Positions 7,746 to 16,905 are shown, counted from the first letter of the stretch. The stretch is DNA of 64,000 nt from Sinosporangium album (GCF_900100605.1 NZ_FNCN01000011.1:181766-245765); one strand, 5' to 3'. Numbers and translations: made by a program. The notes: generated from the sequence alone by a model not told the origin.

Positions 7746-8885
7746 TCAGCGCCCTCCGAACAGGTAGCCTTTGCGGCGTATCAGGATGACGAACACCGGC
7801 ACCCCGACCAGCGCCGTGATCACTCCCACCGGTAGCTCCCGGGGCGCGACCAGCGTCCGCGAGAGCAGGTCGACCCAGACCATGAAGATCGCGCCGACCG
7901 GCGGGGCGATCGTCAGCACCCGCGTGTGGCCGGCGCCGACCACAAGGCGCACCAGGTGCGGCATCACCAGGCCCACGAAACCGATCGCGCCGCTGACCGC
8001 CACCATGGCCCCGGTCAGAAGCGAGGTGAGGACGAACAGCCTCGTGCGGATCCGCGCGCCGTCCACTCCGAGGCTCGTCGAGACCTCGTCCCCGAGCGCC
8101 ATCACGTCCAGGGCGCGCCCGTGGCGGCGCAGGACCACGGTGCCGAGCAGTACGGCGGCGGCCACCACGGGCAGCGACCCCCAGGTGGCGGCCCCGAAGC
8201 TCCCCATCGTCCAGTAGAGGACCATGCCTGTCGCCTCGCCGTCCGGCGCCAGGTAGATGATCACGCTCATGACGGCCTGGAGGGCGAACGACACCGCCAC
8301 GCCCGTGAGCACCAACCGCAGCGGAGTCAGCCCCGTACGGCCCTGCGCCGCCGCGAACACCAGCACCGACGCGAGGAGCGCGCCGGCGAATGCGCCCACC
8401 GACATGGCGTAGACGCCGAAGGCGGTGAACACGCCGAACACGCTGACCGTGACCGCGCCGACGGAGGCCCCGGAGGACACGCCCAGCACGAACGGGTCGG
8501 CCAACGCATTGCGGACCATTGCCTGAACGGCCACGCCGACGACGCTCAGGCCCGCGCCGACGATCGCCGCGAGCAGGACGCGTGGTGCGCGCACCTGCCA
8601 GATGATCTGGTAGGTCGTGACCTCGTCGGCGGTGATCGTGCCTCCGGTGAGGGCGGCCCAGAGGTACCTCGCCGTCTCGGCAGGCGGGATCAGCGCCGAA
8701 CCGATCCCGATGGCCGCGACGACGGAGACGGCCAGGGCGATCACCAGACCGGCCGCGACCGCGACCGTCGCCGCCGGCGACATGCGGCGGTGAGGCTCGC
8801 CTTCGCCGGCCGGCCGCGCGGGCTCGGCGGGCGGGGGCGGCCGTCGGAGTCCTTGGTGAGGGGGGTGGGGGAATGAACGCACCAC
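7746..8885 (-). CDS. Metallophore ABC transporter permease (FecCD family)
   Basis: 379 residues from GTG 8885, which has GGAG seven bases upstream. FecCD/BtuC fold with about ten helices; the typical R-A-P-R-V-L-L-A-A-I-V-G-A-G-L-S-V-V-G motif and A-D-P-F-V-L-G-V-S-S-G-A-S-V-G-A are clear, as is the coupling G-A-I-G-F-V-G-L-V-M-P-H segment. The first 35 residues are charged and Pro-rich and may include a non-conserved extension; an internal ATG (MSPAATVAV) is the alternative. First gene of the importer operon, with a Fur/Zur-like operator 22-36 bases upstream of the start codon. Confidence 0.92.
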   Translation of the reverse strand: MVRSFPHPPHQGLRRPPPPAEPARPAGEGEPHRRMSPAATVAVAAGLVIALAVSVVAAIGIGSALIPPAETARYLWAALTGGTITADEVTTYQIIWQVRAPRVLLAAIVGAGLSVVGVAVQAMVRNALADPFVLGVSSGASVGAVTVSVFGVFTAFGVYAMSVGAFAGALLASVLVFAAAQGRTGLTPLRLVLTGVAVSFALQAVMSVIIYLAPDGEATGMVLYWTMGSFGAATWGSLPVVAAAVLLGTVVLRRHGRALDVMALGDEVSTSLGVDGARIRTRLFVLTSLLTGAMVAVSGAIGFVGLVMPHLVRLVVGAGHTRVLTIAPPVGAIFMVWVDLLSRTLVAPRELPVGVITALVGVPVFVILIRRKGYLFGGR

Positions 8886-8906
8886 GAACGCGCTCCATAA
8901 AGATAA

Positions 8907-8921
8907 CGGAAATCGTTTTCA
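8907..8921 (-). promoter_or_regulatory. Fur/Zur-like operator of the first importer operon
   Basis: Minus strand TGAAAACGATTTCCG; plus strand CGGAAATCGTTTTCA. Against the Zur consensus TGAAAATNATTTTCA it matches 11 of 14 defined positions. It lies just ahead of the permease start. The same pattern occurs at 4381 and 23008. Confidence 0.6.
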
Positions 8922-9017
8922 CCGTATCATTGCACGCCGAAATCCGTCAGCCGCTTGGAGTGCCGCCTGGAGTGCCGTCCGGAGAGAGTGCCGCCCGGGC
9001 GCGGGTCAGCCGCCGGG

Positions 9018-9923
9018 TCAGACGGCGGGGGTGACGGTGGGGGTGACGGCGGGGCCGTAGGTGGCGATGCAGTACGCCGACAGGTCGCGGGCGAGGGAGT
9101 CGAGGGTGTCGGCCGCGTAGTGCGTGGGGTCCCAGGCGGCGAACAGGTCGATGGCGAGGTCGCCGTGAGGAGTGTGTACGGCGAGGGCCTGGAGGCCGTA
9201 GCGGGGGTCGTCGGACACGACGGCGATGCCGTGGCCGGCGGCGGCGAGGGCCTGGGCGATCTGGGGCACGCGGGTCTCGAAGGCGATGTCGCAGCCTTGG
9301 CCCGCGTCCAGGACGGCGTGGTCGAAGCGGCGGCGGGTGCCGTGGTCGGGGGTGAGGAGCAGGAGGGGTTGGGTGACGAGTTCGGGCACGGTGATGTGGG
9401 TGCGGCCGTGGAAGGGGTGGTGCGGCGGGACGTAGGCCCAGATGGGCAGGCGGGCGAGGGCGTGCCAGGCCAGGTAGAGGGGCGGCGGCGCGGGGGAGAT
9501 GGCGAGGTCGGCTCCGCGCTGGAGGGCGGCGTAGGAGGTGGCGGGAAGTTCCTCGCGGACGGTGATGAAGGGGTCGGCCGCGGTGGTCGTGGCGATGAAG
9601 GGGGCGATGACGTCGGCGATGGTGGTGGGCGGGGCGGCGACGGTGAGGCGGGGCGGCCGGCCGGCGGCGAGGGCGCGCAGGGTGGTCTGGGCGTGGTGGG
9701 CGCGGGTGATGAGGTCGCGGGCGATGGGCAGGAAGCGTTCGCCTGCCGCGCTGAGGTGGAGCCGTCCGCTGTCGCGGACGAACAGGTCGATGCCGAGTTC
9801 GCTTTCGAGGCGGCGGAGCTGGCGGGAGAGCGACGGCTGGGCGACGAGTTCGCGTTCCGCGGCCTTCACGGTGGAGCCGGTCTCCACGACGGCGAGGAAG
9901 TAGCGGATGTGGCGCAGCTCCAT
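9018..9923 (-). CDS. LysR-family transcriptional regulator
   Basis: 301 residues from ATG 9923, where the family N-terminus MELRHIRYFLAVVETG begins; the open frame upstream is not conserved. Winged helix-turn-helix in residues 1-60 (AERELVAQPSLSRQLRRLE), then a two-lobed effector domain. It is divergent from the peptide-importer locus. The 15-base palindrome ATGC-N7-GCAT between them (9984-9998), repeated ahead of the second binding-protein gene (18201-18215), is the natural candidate for its binding site. Effector unknown; by context a peptide, amide or nitrile-derived compound. Confidence 0.9.
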   Translation of the reverse strand: MELRHIRYFLAVVETGSTVKAAERELVAQPSLSRQLRRLESELGIDLFVRDSGRLHLSAAGERFLPIARDLITRAHHAQTTLRALAAGRPPRLTVAAPPTTIADVIAPFIATTTAADPFITVREELPATSYAALQRGADLAISPAPPPLYLAWHALARLPIWAYVPPHHPFHGRTHITVPELVTQPLLLLTPDHGTRRRFDHAVLDAGQGCDIAFETRVPQIAQALAAAGHGIAVVSDDPRYGLQALAVHTPHGDLAIDLFAAWDPTHYAADTLDSLARDLSAYCIATYGPAVTPTVTPAV

Positions 9924-9980
9924 GGGGGTGCTCCTGCGGCAGTGCGCGGGATGCGCGGGGACCGTGATGACACACGCCAG

Positions 9981-10140
9981 CCTATGCCTTGAAAGCATGA
10001 CTCGCTGAGCTTGTTGGTATTGGACAGTATTTCTGCAGGTTAGCCAGAATGCTGGAAATTGTTCTGGCCTCCGGATCCTCAGGAGTCCCCTATGCCAACA
10101 CCCCCCAAACGCCGCGCAAACGCGGCTACCGCAACCGCTG
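9981..10140 (+). repeat. Duplicated promoter and gene start, copy 1
   Basis: About 160 bases closely resembling 18197-18358. Both carry the palindrome ATGC-N7-GCAT, then an identical 21-base block (10007-10027 and 18224-18244, GAGCTTGTTGGTATTGGACAG), then the leader and the first codons (MPTP.KRR) of a peptide-binding protein. Distances from palindrome to ATG are 108 and 109 bases. The two copies therefore come from one duplication. Confidence 0.8.
9984..9998. promoter_or_regulatory. Palindrome, candidate LysR operator (copy 1)
   Basis: ATGCCTTGAAAGCAT: arms ATGC and GCAT with seven bases between, fitting the LysR T-N11-A style. It lies between the divergent LysR and importer genes and is conserved at 18201-18215 in an otherwise changed context. 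Confidence 0.55.
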
Positions 10141-10433
10141 CGGTGCTCACGGCGGTGGCCGCGTGCGGCGGCGGCGCCGGTGGTGGGGCCGGCGGCAAGC
10201 CGGCGCAGTCCCGCGCGCTCAACGTGGCGACATCAGCGAACATTACGACCTGGGACCCCGTGAAATCGTTCTCCACCTACCCCCCGGCCATGAAGCTCCT
10301 GGTCGAGCAGGCCCCGGGCTTCTGCCTCGACGACGCGCGCGACCCGATGGCGAGCCCGAAGACGATCAAGGGCCTGACCTGTCGGCCCGACTACGCCTTC
10401 ACCATGTTCTTCCACCAGCCGACGCCCCGATGA
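10092..10433 (+). pseudogene. Internally deleted peptide-binding protein gene
   Basis: 113 codons, start ATG 10092. Residues 1-61 match the N-terminus of the intact binding protein at 18310 (lipobox AVAAC, then LNVAT..., TTWDPVKSFS) and residues 66-113 match its C-terminus (AM.LLV.QAPG..., IKGLTC.PDYAF..FF). About 420 residues between them are missing, in frame. The product lacks both lobes of the ligand-binding fold and cannot bind peptide, although the lipoprotein signal survives. It overlaps the first permease by ATGA, so it may still be translated and keep the operon coupled. Confidence 0.85.
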
Positions 10434-11446
10434 TCAGATTCCTCATGCGCCGGGCCGCGACGTCGGCCCTGGTCCTACTCGGGGTGATGCTCGCCACCTT
10501 CCTGCTGGCCAGGGTGGTGCCGGCGAGCCCGGCCGTGGCCTACATCGGGCCCAAAGCCCAGCCGGAGGACATCGCCAGGGTCGAGCGGGAACTCGGCCTC
10601 GACCAGCCGCTGCACATCCAGTTCTGGAACTACCTCACCGACATGCTCACGGGCGACTGGGGCGACTCGATCGGCACGAAGCAGCCGGTGCTCGGCGAGA
10701 TCGGGGAGCGGCTGCCGGCGACGTTCGAACTGCTGGCCGTGGCGATGGCGGCAGCCGTACTCGTCGGGGTGGTGCTCGGTGTGGTGGCGGCGCGCCGCAA
10801 GCACACCAAGCTCGACCACCTGATCAGGCTGCTGAGCATCGGCGGCGTCTCCATGCCGGCGTTCTGGCTGGGACTGCTGCTCCAGGTGGTGTTCGTGCGG
10901 GCCCTCGGCCTGCTGCCGCCGACAGGACGCCTCGGACCCGACACCCCGTTCACGTACCCGATCACCGAACTCACCGGCCTCTACACCGTAGACGCGCTGC
11001 TCACCGGCAACACGGCGGCCCTGGGGGACGCCGTGCTGCACCTGATCCTGCCCGCCGCGACGCTGGCGGCCTACCCGGCCGGGGTGGTGGCGCGCATGAC
11101 GAGGGCGACGATGATTGAGATGCTCGCGCAGGACCACGTCCGTACGGCACGGGCCTACGGCCTGTCCGAACGCACCGTCACCTGGCGTGTCGCCCTGCGG
11201 GGCGCGCTGCCTCCCGTGACCACCGTGTTCGGGCTCACCCTCGCGTACTCGCTCACGGGAACGTTCTTCGTGGAAGTCGTGTTCAACTGGCCCGGCCTCG
11301 GGCAGTTCGCCGCGCAGGCGCTGCTCAACGTGGACTACCCGGCGATCATGGGCGTCACCGTGCTGGGCGCGGTCGGATACGTGCTGGTCAACCTGGTGGT
11401 GGACGTCGTCCAGGCCAGGCTCGACCCGAGAGTGGGGCTGGCATGA
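10430..11446 (+). CDS. Peptide/nickel-type ABC permease (DppB/OppB-like)
   Basis: 338 residues from the ATG that overlaps the remnant binding-protein stop. N-terminal helix after MIRFLMRRA, periplasmic loop with S-P-A-V-A-Y, then the TM domain with the EAA-type loop M-T-R-A-T-M-I-E-M-L-A-Q-D-H-V-R-T-A-R-A-Y-G (split here only by reading) and the C-terminal D-Y-P-A-I-M-G-V-T segment of DppB. Forms a channel with the product of the next gene. Part of an unbroken operon of four transporter genes plus a nitrilase, each joined by a 4-base overlap. Confidence 0.93.
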   Translation: MIRFLMRRAATSALVLLGVMLATFLLARVVPASPAVAYIGPKAQPEDIARVERELGLDQPLHIQFWNYLTDMLTGDWGDSIGTKQPVLGEIGERLPATFELLAVAMAAAVLVGVVLGVVAARRKHTKLDHLIRLLSIGGVSMPAFWLGLLLQVVFVRALGLLPPTGRLGPDTPFTYPITELTGLYTVDALLTGNTAALGDAVLHLILPAATLAAYPAGVVARMTRATMIEMLAQDHVRTARAYGLSERTVTWRVALRGALPPVTTVFGLTLAYSLTGTFFVEVVFNWPGLGQFAAQALLNVDYPAIMGVTVLGAVGYVLVNLVVDVVQARLDPRVGLA

Positions 11447-12351
11447 GCCTCACCTCCCTGTTCAAGCCCAAGGCCGTCGCCCTTGCGCCGACCGCCGCCG
11501 CGCCCCCCGGGCGCGGCGCGCTGCGCGCGCTCCTGCGCGACGGGCCCGCCGTACTGGGCCTGGTGCTCGTCGGGCTGCTGGTGCTGATGGCCGCGCTCGG
11601 GCCGCTGATCGCGCCCTTCCCCGACCAGGGCGCGGGCGCGGCCAACGTGGCCGACCGCAACCTCGCCCCGAGCCTCACCCACCTGCTCGGCACCGACGCG
11701 ATGGGCCGCGACATCCTGTCGCGCATCCTGTACGGCGCACGCCCCGCCCTGCTGGTCTCGGTCGGCGTCGTCGGCCTCGCCGTACTCGTCGGCGTGCCGC
11801 TCGGGCTGGTCGCCGGCTTCCGCGGCGGACGCCTGGACGAGGCGATCATGCGGGTGTCGGACATGTTCCTGGCGTTCCCGCCGCTGCTTCTCGCCATGGT
11901 CATCGTGAGCCTGCTCGGCCCGTCGCTGTGGAACGCGGCGATCGCCCTGGTGGTGTCGTGGTGGCCGTGGTACGCCCGCCTCGTGCGGGGCCTGGCGGTG
12001 TCGCTGCGGGAACGGCCGTTCGTGGAGGGCGCCAGAACCCTCGGCCTGCGCGACGTGACGATCATGCGCCGCCACATCCTGCCGAACTGCTCCTCGCCGA
12101 TCCTCGTCCAGGCCACCACCGACATCGGCACGGTGCTGCTGGCCGCCGGCTCGCTGGCCTTCATCGGCCTGGGAGCCCAGCCGCCGACCCCCGACTGGGG
12201 GCTCATGGTGGCCGAAGGCCGCACCTACGTGTTCTCGCAGTGGTGGATGTCGGCCTTCCCCGGCGCCGCCATCTTCCTCGCGGTGCTCGGCTTCAACCTG
12301 CTCGGCGACGGGCTTCGCGACGCGCTCGACCCGAGGGAGGTGGGCCGGTGA
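11443..12351 (+). CDS. Peptide/nickel-type ABC permease (DppC/OppC-like)
   Basis: 302 residues, ATGA overlap with the preceding permease. Characteristic DppC features: HLLGTDAMGRDILSRILYG after the first helix, the E-G-A-R-T-L-G-L-R-D EAA loop, and the C-terminal L-L-G-D-G-L-R-D-A-L-D-P signature. Partner of the DppB-like permease. Nothing unusual in length or motifs. Confidence 0.94.
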   Translation: MSLTSLFKPKAVALAPTAAAPPGRGALRALLRDGPAVLGLVLVGLLVLMAALGPLIAPFPDQGAGAANVADRNLAPSLTHLLGTDAMGRDILSRILYGARPALLVSVGVVGLAVLVGVPLGLVAGFRGGRLDEAIMRVSDMFLAFPPLLLAMVIVSLLGPSLWNAAIALVVSWWPWYARLVRGLAVSLRERPFVEGARTLGLRDVTIMRRHILPNCSSPILVQATTDIGTVLLAAGSLAFIGLGAQPPTPDWGLMVAEGRTYVFSQWWMSAFPGAAIFLAVLGFNLLGDGLRDALDPREVGR

Positions 12352-13265
12352 GCGACCTGCTCAGCGTGGAGGACCTGGAGGTCTCGATCGGGGCCGTCCG
12401 GCCGGTACGCGGCGTCAGCCTGCGCGTCGCGCCAGGCGAGATCGTCGGCGTGGTCGGCGAGACGGGCTGCGGCAAGACGCTGACGGGCCTTGCCGTACTC
12501 GGCCTGCTGCCGCCGGGGGCCCGGGCCTCCGGACGGGTGGTGCTCGGCGGCGACGACGTGCTCGGCGGCGACCCGCGCGCCGTACGCGGACGCAAGGTCA
12601 CCATGGTCTTCCAGAACCCCGGCACCGCCTTCGACCCGGTGACCACCATCGGAGGCCAGTTCGCGCGCGTCCTGCGGGCGCACACCGGCTGCTCGCGGCG
12701 CGCGGCCAGAGCGCGCGCCGCCGAACTGCTCACCGCGGTCGAACTGCCGGAGCGAGTGCTCGACAACTACCCGCACCAGCTCTCCGGCGGCATGCTCCAA
12801 CGATGCATGATCGCGCTGGCGCTCTCGTGCGAGCCGTCGCTCGTGATCGCCGACGAGGCCACGACGGCGCTCGACGTCACGGTGGCGCGGCAGATCCTCC
12901 GGCTGCTGCTGCGGCTCCAGCGCGAACACGGGTTCGGCGTCATGTTCGTGACGCACAACCTGGCCGAGGCCCGCGACATCTGCGACCGGGTCTACGTGCT
13001 CTACGCCGGGCGCGTGGCGGAGGAAGGTATGGCGCACGCCGTACTCGACCGGCCCCGCCACCCCTACACGCGGGCGCTGCTCGCGGCGCTGCCGAGGCTC
13101 GACGCCCCCCGCGGACGGCTCGCGTCGATCCCCGGAAGCGTGTCGCATGCCGAGGTGGGGTGCTCGTTCGCCGAGCGCTGCCCCGACGCCAAGGACGTCT
13201 GCCGCGCCGAGACGCCGCCCGCCCACGACGGCGTGGCCTGCCACTTCCCCGGAGGTGCCCCGTGA
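12348..13265 (+). CDS. Peptide ABC transporter ATPase (DppD/OppD-like)
   Basis: 305 residues from GTG 12348 (GTGA overlap). Walker A is G-E-T-G-C-G-K-T (near residue 41), signature LSGGMLQR, Walker B SLVIADEATTALD, switch His in V-T-H-N-L. The C-terminal oligopeptide-permease domain has the Cys set of the family (G-C-S-F-A-E-R-C-P... C), which in relatives binds an iron-sulfur cluster or metal. Pairs with the next ATPase. Confidence 0.93.
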   Translation: MSDLLSVEDLEVSIGAVRPVRGVSLRVAPGEIVGVVGETGCGKTLTGLAVLGLLPPGARASGRVVLGGDDVLGGDPRAVRGRKVTMVFQNPGTAFDPVTTIGGQFARVLRAHTGCSRRAARARAAELLTAVELPERVLDNYPHQLSGGMLQRCMIALALSCEPSLVIADEATTALDVTVARQILRLLLRLQREHGFGVMFVTHNLAEARDICDRVYVLYAGRVAEEGMAHAVLDRPRHPYTRALLAALPRLDAPRGRLASIPGSVSHAEVGCSFAERCPDAKDVCRAETPPAHDGVACHFPGGAP

Positions 13266-14047
13266 TCCTGTCGGTCACCGGCCTGGTGAAGACGTTCGGC
13301 TCCGTGCGCGCCGTGGACGGGGTGGACCTGTCGGTGGCCGCCGGGGAGACCTACGCGGTGGTCGGCGAGTCGGGCTCGGGCAAGACGACGCTCGCGCGGT
13401 GCGTCCTCGGCCTCATCCGGCCCACAAGCGGGTCGGTGCTGGTCGAGGGGGACGACACGGCCACGATGCGCCCGGGCGACCTGCGGCTGCTGCGCCGCCG
13501 GGTGCAGATCGTGTTCCAGAACCCGCACGCCTCCCTCAACCCGCGCATGACGGTGGAGCGGCTGGTCGCCGAACCCATGAGGCTCCGCACCGGGTCGAAA
13601 GGCGCCGCCCTGCGCGACGAGGTCGTCGCCGACCTCGACCGGCTCGGCCTCGGCCCCGCCCACCTCAGCCGCTACCCCCACGAACTGTCCGGCGGCCAGC
13701 TGCAGCGCGTCGCGCTGGCCCGCGCCCTCGCGCTCCGGCCGCGACTGCTCGTGCTGGACGAGCCGACCTCGGCGCTCGACGTGTCGGTGCAGGCGCAGAT
13801 CCTGAACCTGCTCGCCGACCTGCGCACCCACGACGGCCCCGCCTACCTGCTGATCTCCCACGACCTCGCCGTCGTGCGGCACCTCGCCGACCGGGTCGGC
13901 GTGATGTACCGCGGGCGGCTCGTCGAGGAGGCGCCCGCCGACCGGCTGTTCGCCGAACCGGCCCACGACTACACACGCCGCCTGCTCGACTCGGTGCCCG
14001 GAAGGGGACGCGAGTCAATGGAAACCGCACATGGAGTAGAACCTTGA
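13262..14047 (+). CDS. Peptide ABC transporter ATPase (DppF/OppF-like)
   Basis: 261 residues from GTG 13262 (GTGA overlap). Walker A GESGSGKTT, Q-loop FQNPHASLNPR, signature LSGGQLQRV, Walker B LLVLDEPTSALD and switch ISHDL are intact. It is shorter than usual: the C-terminal Cys-rich domain present in the DppD-like partner is absent here, which is common for DppF partners in actinomycetes. Confidence 0.93.
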   Translation: MILSVTGLVKTFGSVRAVDGVDLSVAAGETYAVVGESGSGKTTLARCVLGLIRPTSGSVLVEGDDTATMRPGDLRLLRRRVQIVFQNPHASLNPRMTVERLVAEPMRLRTGSKGAALRDEVVADLDRLGLGPAHLSRYPHELSGGQLQRVALARALALRPRLLVLDEPTSALDVSVQAQILNLLADLRTHDGPAYLLISHDLAVVRHLADRVGVMYRGRLVEEAPADRLFAEPAHDYTRRLLDSVPGRGRESMETAHGVEP

Positions 14048-14952
14048 GCAGAATCATCGGGGTCACCGCCGCCCAGGTCGCGCCCGTCGCGAACGATCCC
14101 GCCGCGACGCGGGCGAAGTTCGCCGGCGAGGTGCGCACCATGGCGGCGGCCTTCCCCGCCGTCGACCTCCTGGTCTTCCCCGAGCTCTACCTCACCGGGC
14201 TCGGCAGCTTCGAAAGCCTCGCCCCGGCCGACTACTTCGACCAGGTGGCCGAGCCGATCCCCGGGCCGATCACCGACGAGGTGTGCCGCATCGCCGCCGA
14301 GGTCGGGAAATGGATCGTGCCCGGCACCATCATCGAACGCGACGGCGACAAGCTGTACAACACCGCCGTCGCGGTGTCGCCCGCCGGGGAGGTCGTGGCG
14401 CGCTACCGCAAGTTGTTCCCGTGGATGCCGCACGAGTCGTGCGCGCCGGGCCAGGAGCACGTCACCTTCGACATCCCCGGCGTGGGCCGCTTCGGGCTGG
14501 CCATCTGCTACGACGGCTGGGTGCCCGAGATCGCCCGCACCCTGGGCTGGATGGGCGCCGAGGTCATCCTGCAGCCCACCTACACCCGCACGAGCGACCG
14601 GCCCCAGGAGCTCGTGCTCGCCCGCGCCAACGCCATCGCCAACCAGGTGTACGTCGTCAACCCCAACGTCGGGCGGCTGTTCGGCACCGGGCGCAGCATC
14701 ATCGTCGACCCCGAGGGCCGCGTGCTGGCCGAGGGCCGCGACGGCGAGGAATACCTCACCGTCTACCTCGACCTGGACCTCGTCACCACCGTCCGCGAAC
14801 ACGGCACCGCCGGGCTGAACCCGCTGTGGAAGCAGCTCCGCGACGCGCCCCCGCCGTTCCCGCCCGCGGTGTACGGCTACAGCGCGGGGGAGGTGATGCG
14901 CGACCTCGGCCCCATGCGCTGGCCGGAGGGAACAGGCGCGCCGAGCGCCTGA
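14044..14952 (+). CDS. Nitrilase-superfamily amidohydrolase
   Basis: 302 residues from TTG 14044, overlapping the ATPase stop as TTGA; no better start is nearby. Carbon-nitrogen hydrolase fold with the complete triad: Glu in LLVFPELYLTG, Lys in YRKLFPW and Cys in AICYDGW. Family members hydrolyse nitriles, amides or carbamoyl groups in the cytosol. Being the last cistron of a peptide-importer operon, it probably acts on the imported amide or nitrile; the exact substrate cannot be read from sequence. Confidence 0.9.
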   Translation: MSRIIGVTAAQVAPVANDPAATRAKFAGEVRTMAAAFPAVDLLVFPELYLTGLGSFESLAPADYFDQVAEPIPGPITDEVCRIAAEVGKWIVPGTIIERDGDKLYNTAVAVSPAGEVVARYRKLFPWMPHESCAPGQEHVTFDIPGVGRFGLAICYDGWVPEIARTLGWMGAEVILQPTYTRTSDRPQELVLARANAIANQVYVVNPNVGRLFGTGRSIIVDPEGRVLAEGRDGEEYLTVYLDLDLVTTVREHGTAGLNPLWKQLRDAPPPFPPAVYGYSAGEVMRDLGPMRWPEGTGAPSA

Positions 14953-14986
14953 CCCTGCCCATCCCCTTCCGTCCCTTGGAGCGATC

Positions 14987-16828
14987 ATGCGCACCCCTCT
15001 CTTATTACGCACCGCATTCGCGTCGGTTCTCGTCATGACGGGCCTGGCCGTACCGGCCCAGGCCGCGACCCCGCCCACGTCGCCCGAGTCCGCCTCTGCC
15101 GCCTCCGCCGCCTCCGCCGCCTCCGCCGGGTCCGCCTCGTCCGTGCCCGGCGACCCGCTCACCGGCTCCGGGGCGGTCAGCCGTACACACCTGGCCGCCG
15201 CCGACCTGTTCACCGGCACCGCCGACGCGCCCGTGCCCGACGAGGCGTTCGCCGTACCCGCCGACGCGGCCAAGCCCGCGCACACCTTCGAAGGCAGGCT
15301 CACGCTGTACGGCGAAGCCCGCGGAGGCGGGTTCAAGGAGATCCGCGACACCGACGGCGACATCCCCGACGGCGACCACCCCGCCAAGCACCTGCCCGAG
15401 ATCTCCCTCGAATTCACCCAGACCGGCAGCCACCTCGTGCCCAAGGTCCAAGGCCTGGCCATCACCGGGAATCCCGTCTGGAACCTCATCACCGGCCCGG
15501 GGCGCGTCTGGAAGGAGAACGGCGACGGCCGCTGGACACGCGCCGCGTTCCCCTTCGCGCTGGTGCTGCGCAACCACAACTGCACCCAGAACGGCTCGAT
15601 GACGTTCCTGTTCAACGGATCGTCGGTGAGCCAGGTGCGGTACCAGGTCACCCAGGAGACCTGTCTCAGCATCCAGTTCGACATGTGGGGACAGCTCCGG
15701 GCGGACTACCGTCCGTACCGCGTCCAGGGCGCCCACGCCCTGCGCGCCGCCCACGCCGCCGAGGTCGCCGCCCGCCTCCCCACCCGCCCGCTGTCGCAGC
15801 TCGCCGCCGACCACCCCGGCCTCGACCTCGACGCCTTCGGCGCCGGCGTGACCCGCGAGCACATCACCGTGCAAGGCCTGCTCTACAAAGGCGTCAACTA
15901 CGTGTCCGGCTGCCAGACACGCCACGGCACCTACGCCTTCTGCGAGAACATGCGCCTCCCGTCCTACTCCACCGCCAAATCCGCCTTCGCCTCCGTCGCC
16001 CACATGCGCCTCGCGCAGAAGTACGGCACAGGCGTGAGCGACCAGAGCATCGGCAGACTGCTCCCCGAGGCCCGCCGCGCGGCGGCCGACTGGAACGGCA
16101 TCACCCTGGAGAACGCCCTCGACATGGCGACCGGCAAGTACGGCTCGCCCGACTACATGGTCGACGAGGACACCACCGCCTCGGCCTTCCTCGGCGCCGA
16201 GTCCCACAAGGACAAGATGCGCGCCGCCCTCGGCTACGCCACCAAAGAGGCCCCCGGCAAGCGGTGGATCTACCACACCTCCGACACCTTCCTCGCCACC
16301 CGCGCCATGACCGCCTACCTCAACAAGCGCCGCAGCCACCACCGCGACGCCTTCTCCCTGCTGCGCGACGAAGTCTTCGCCCCGCTCAAGCTCAGCGCCG
16401 GCGCCATGACCACCCTCCGCACCGACAACAGCCCCCACGGCGCCCCCTACGGGGGCTACGGGCTGTTCTGGAACACCGACGACATCGCCAAAATGGCCAA
16501 ACTCCTCAACAACGACCAGGGCAAAGCCGGCAACACCCAGCTCCTCCACCCCGACGTCCTGGCCGACGCCATGCAGCGCGACCCCGCCGACCGCGGCCTG
16601 AACGCCGGAGGCGCCACGCTCCGCTACAACAACAGCGTCTGGGCCCTTGAGTTCAGCCCCGCCACCTCCGGCGGCTGCTCCTACCACGTGCCCTTCATGT
16701 CAGGCTACGGCGGCATCACCGTCGCCATGATGCCCAACGGCGCCTCGTACTACTACTTCAGCGACAACAACGAGTTCTCCTGGGGCAGCGCCGTGCGCGA
16801 AACCGAGAAGTTCGCACCGAACTGCTGA
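14987..16828 (+). CDS. Exported serine hydrolase (beta-lactamase / class C PBP fold)
   Basis: 613 residues. A Sec signal peptide (cleavage after VPAQAA near residue 27) and an Ala/Ser/Pro linker are followed by an N-terminal region of unknown role (to about residue 290) and a C-terminal serine beta-lactamase-like domain. The S-x-x-K motif is S-T-A-K within LPSYSTAKSAFASV (around residue 328); the Tyr motif is Y-H-T-S in KRWIYHTSDTFL. Enzymes of this group are peptidases, esterases or amidases rather than true beta-lactamases. It lies 34 bases after the nitrilase gene, so it may feed the importer by external hydrolysis. A strong hairpin follows the stop. Confidence 0.85.
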   Translation: MRTPLLLRTAFASVLVMTGLAVPAQAATPPTSPESASAASAASAASAGSASSVPGDPLTGSGAVSRTHLAAADLFTGTADAPVPDEAFAVPADAAKPAHTFEGRLTLYGEARGGGFKEIRDTDGDIPDGDHPAKHLPEISLEFTQTGSHLVPKVQGLAITGNPVWNLITGPGRVWKENGDGRWTRAAFPFALVLRNHNCTQNGSMTFLFNGSSVSQVRYQVTQETCLSIQFDMWGQLRADYRPYRVQGAHALRAAHAAEVAARLPTRPLSQLAADHPGLDLDAFGAGVTREHITVQGLLYKGVNYVSGCQTRHGTYAFCENMRLPSYSTAKSAFASVAHMRLAQKYGTGVSDQSIGRLLPEARRAAADWNGITLENALDMATGKYGSPDYMVDEDTTASAFLGAESHKDKMRAALGYATKEAPGKRWIYHTSDTFLATRAMTAYLNKRRSHHRDAFSLLRDEVFAPLKLSAGAMTTLRTDNSPHGAPYGGYGLFWNTDDIAKMAKLLNNDQGKAGNTQLLHPDVLADAMQRDPADRGLNAGGATLRYNNSVWALEFSPATSGGCSYHVPFMSGYGGITVAMMPNGASYYYFSDNNEFSWGSAVRETEKFAPNC

Positions 16829-16854
16829 AATAGCCTGCTGACCTGGTCAGATTC

Positions 16855-16905
16855 AACAAGAAGCCCCAGCTCTCGGCCTCGATGGCCGGTCTGGGGCTTC
16901 TCGTT
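16855..16905 (+). terminator. Terminator of the peptide-importer operon
   Basis: Arms AACAAGAAGCCCCAG (16855-16869) and CTGGGGCTTCTCGTT (16891-16905) pair at 14 of 15 positions around a 21-base loop, 26 bases after the serine-hydrolase stop. Confidence 0.8.

Noticed and set aside
5946..8885. Calling the first importer a cobalamin (BtuFCD) system
   Set aside because: No cobalamin riboswitch blocks are visible upstream, whereas a Fur/Zur-like site is; a metallophore is the better guess.
15005..16687. 560-residue minus-strand frame opposite the serine hydrolase
   Set aside because: Gly/Val-rich shadow; the plus-strand frame has a signal peptide and S-x-x-K motif.
14987..16828. Calling the serine hydrolase an antibiotic-resistance beta-lactamase
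   Set aside because: The fold is shared with peptidases and esterases, it has a large extra N-terminal region, and it lies in a peptide-import operon.
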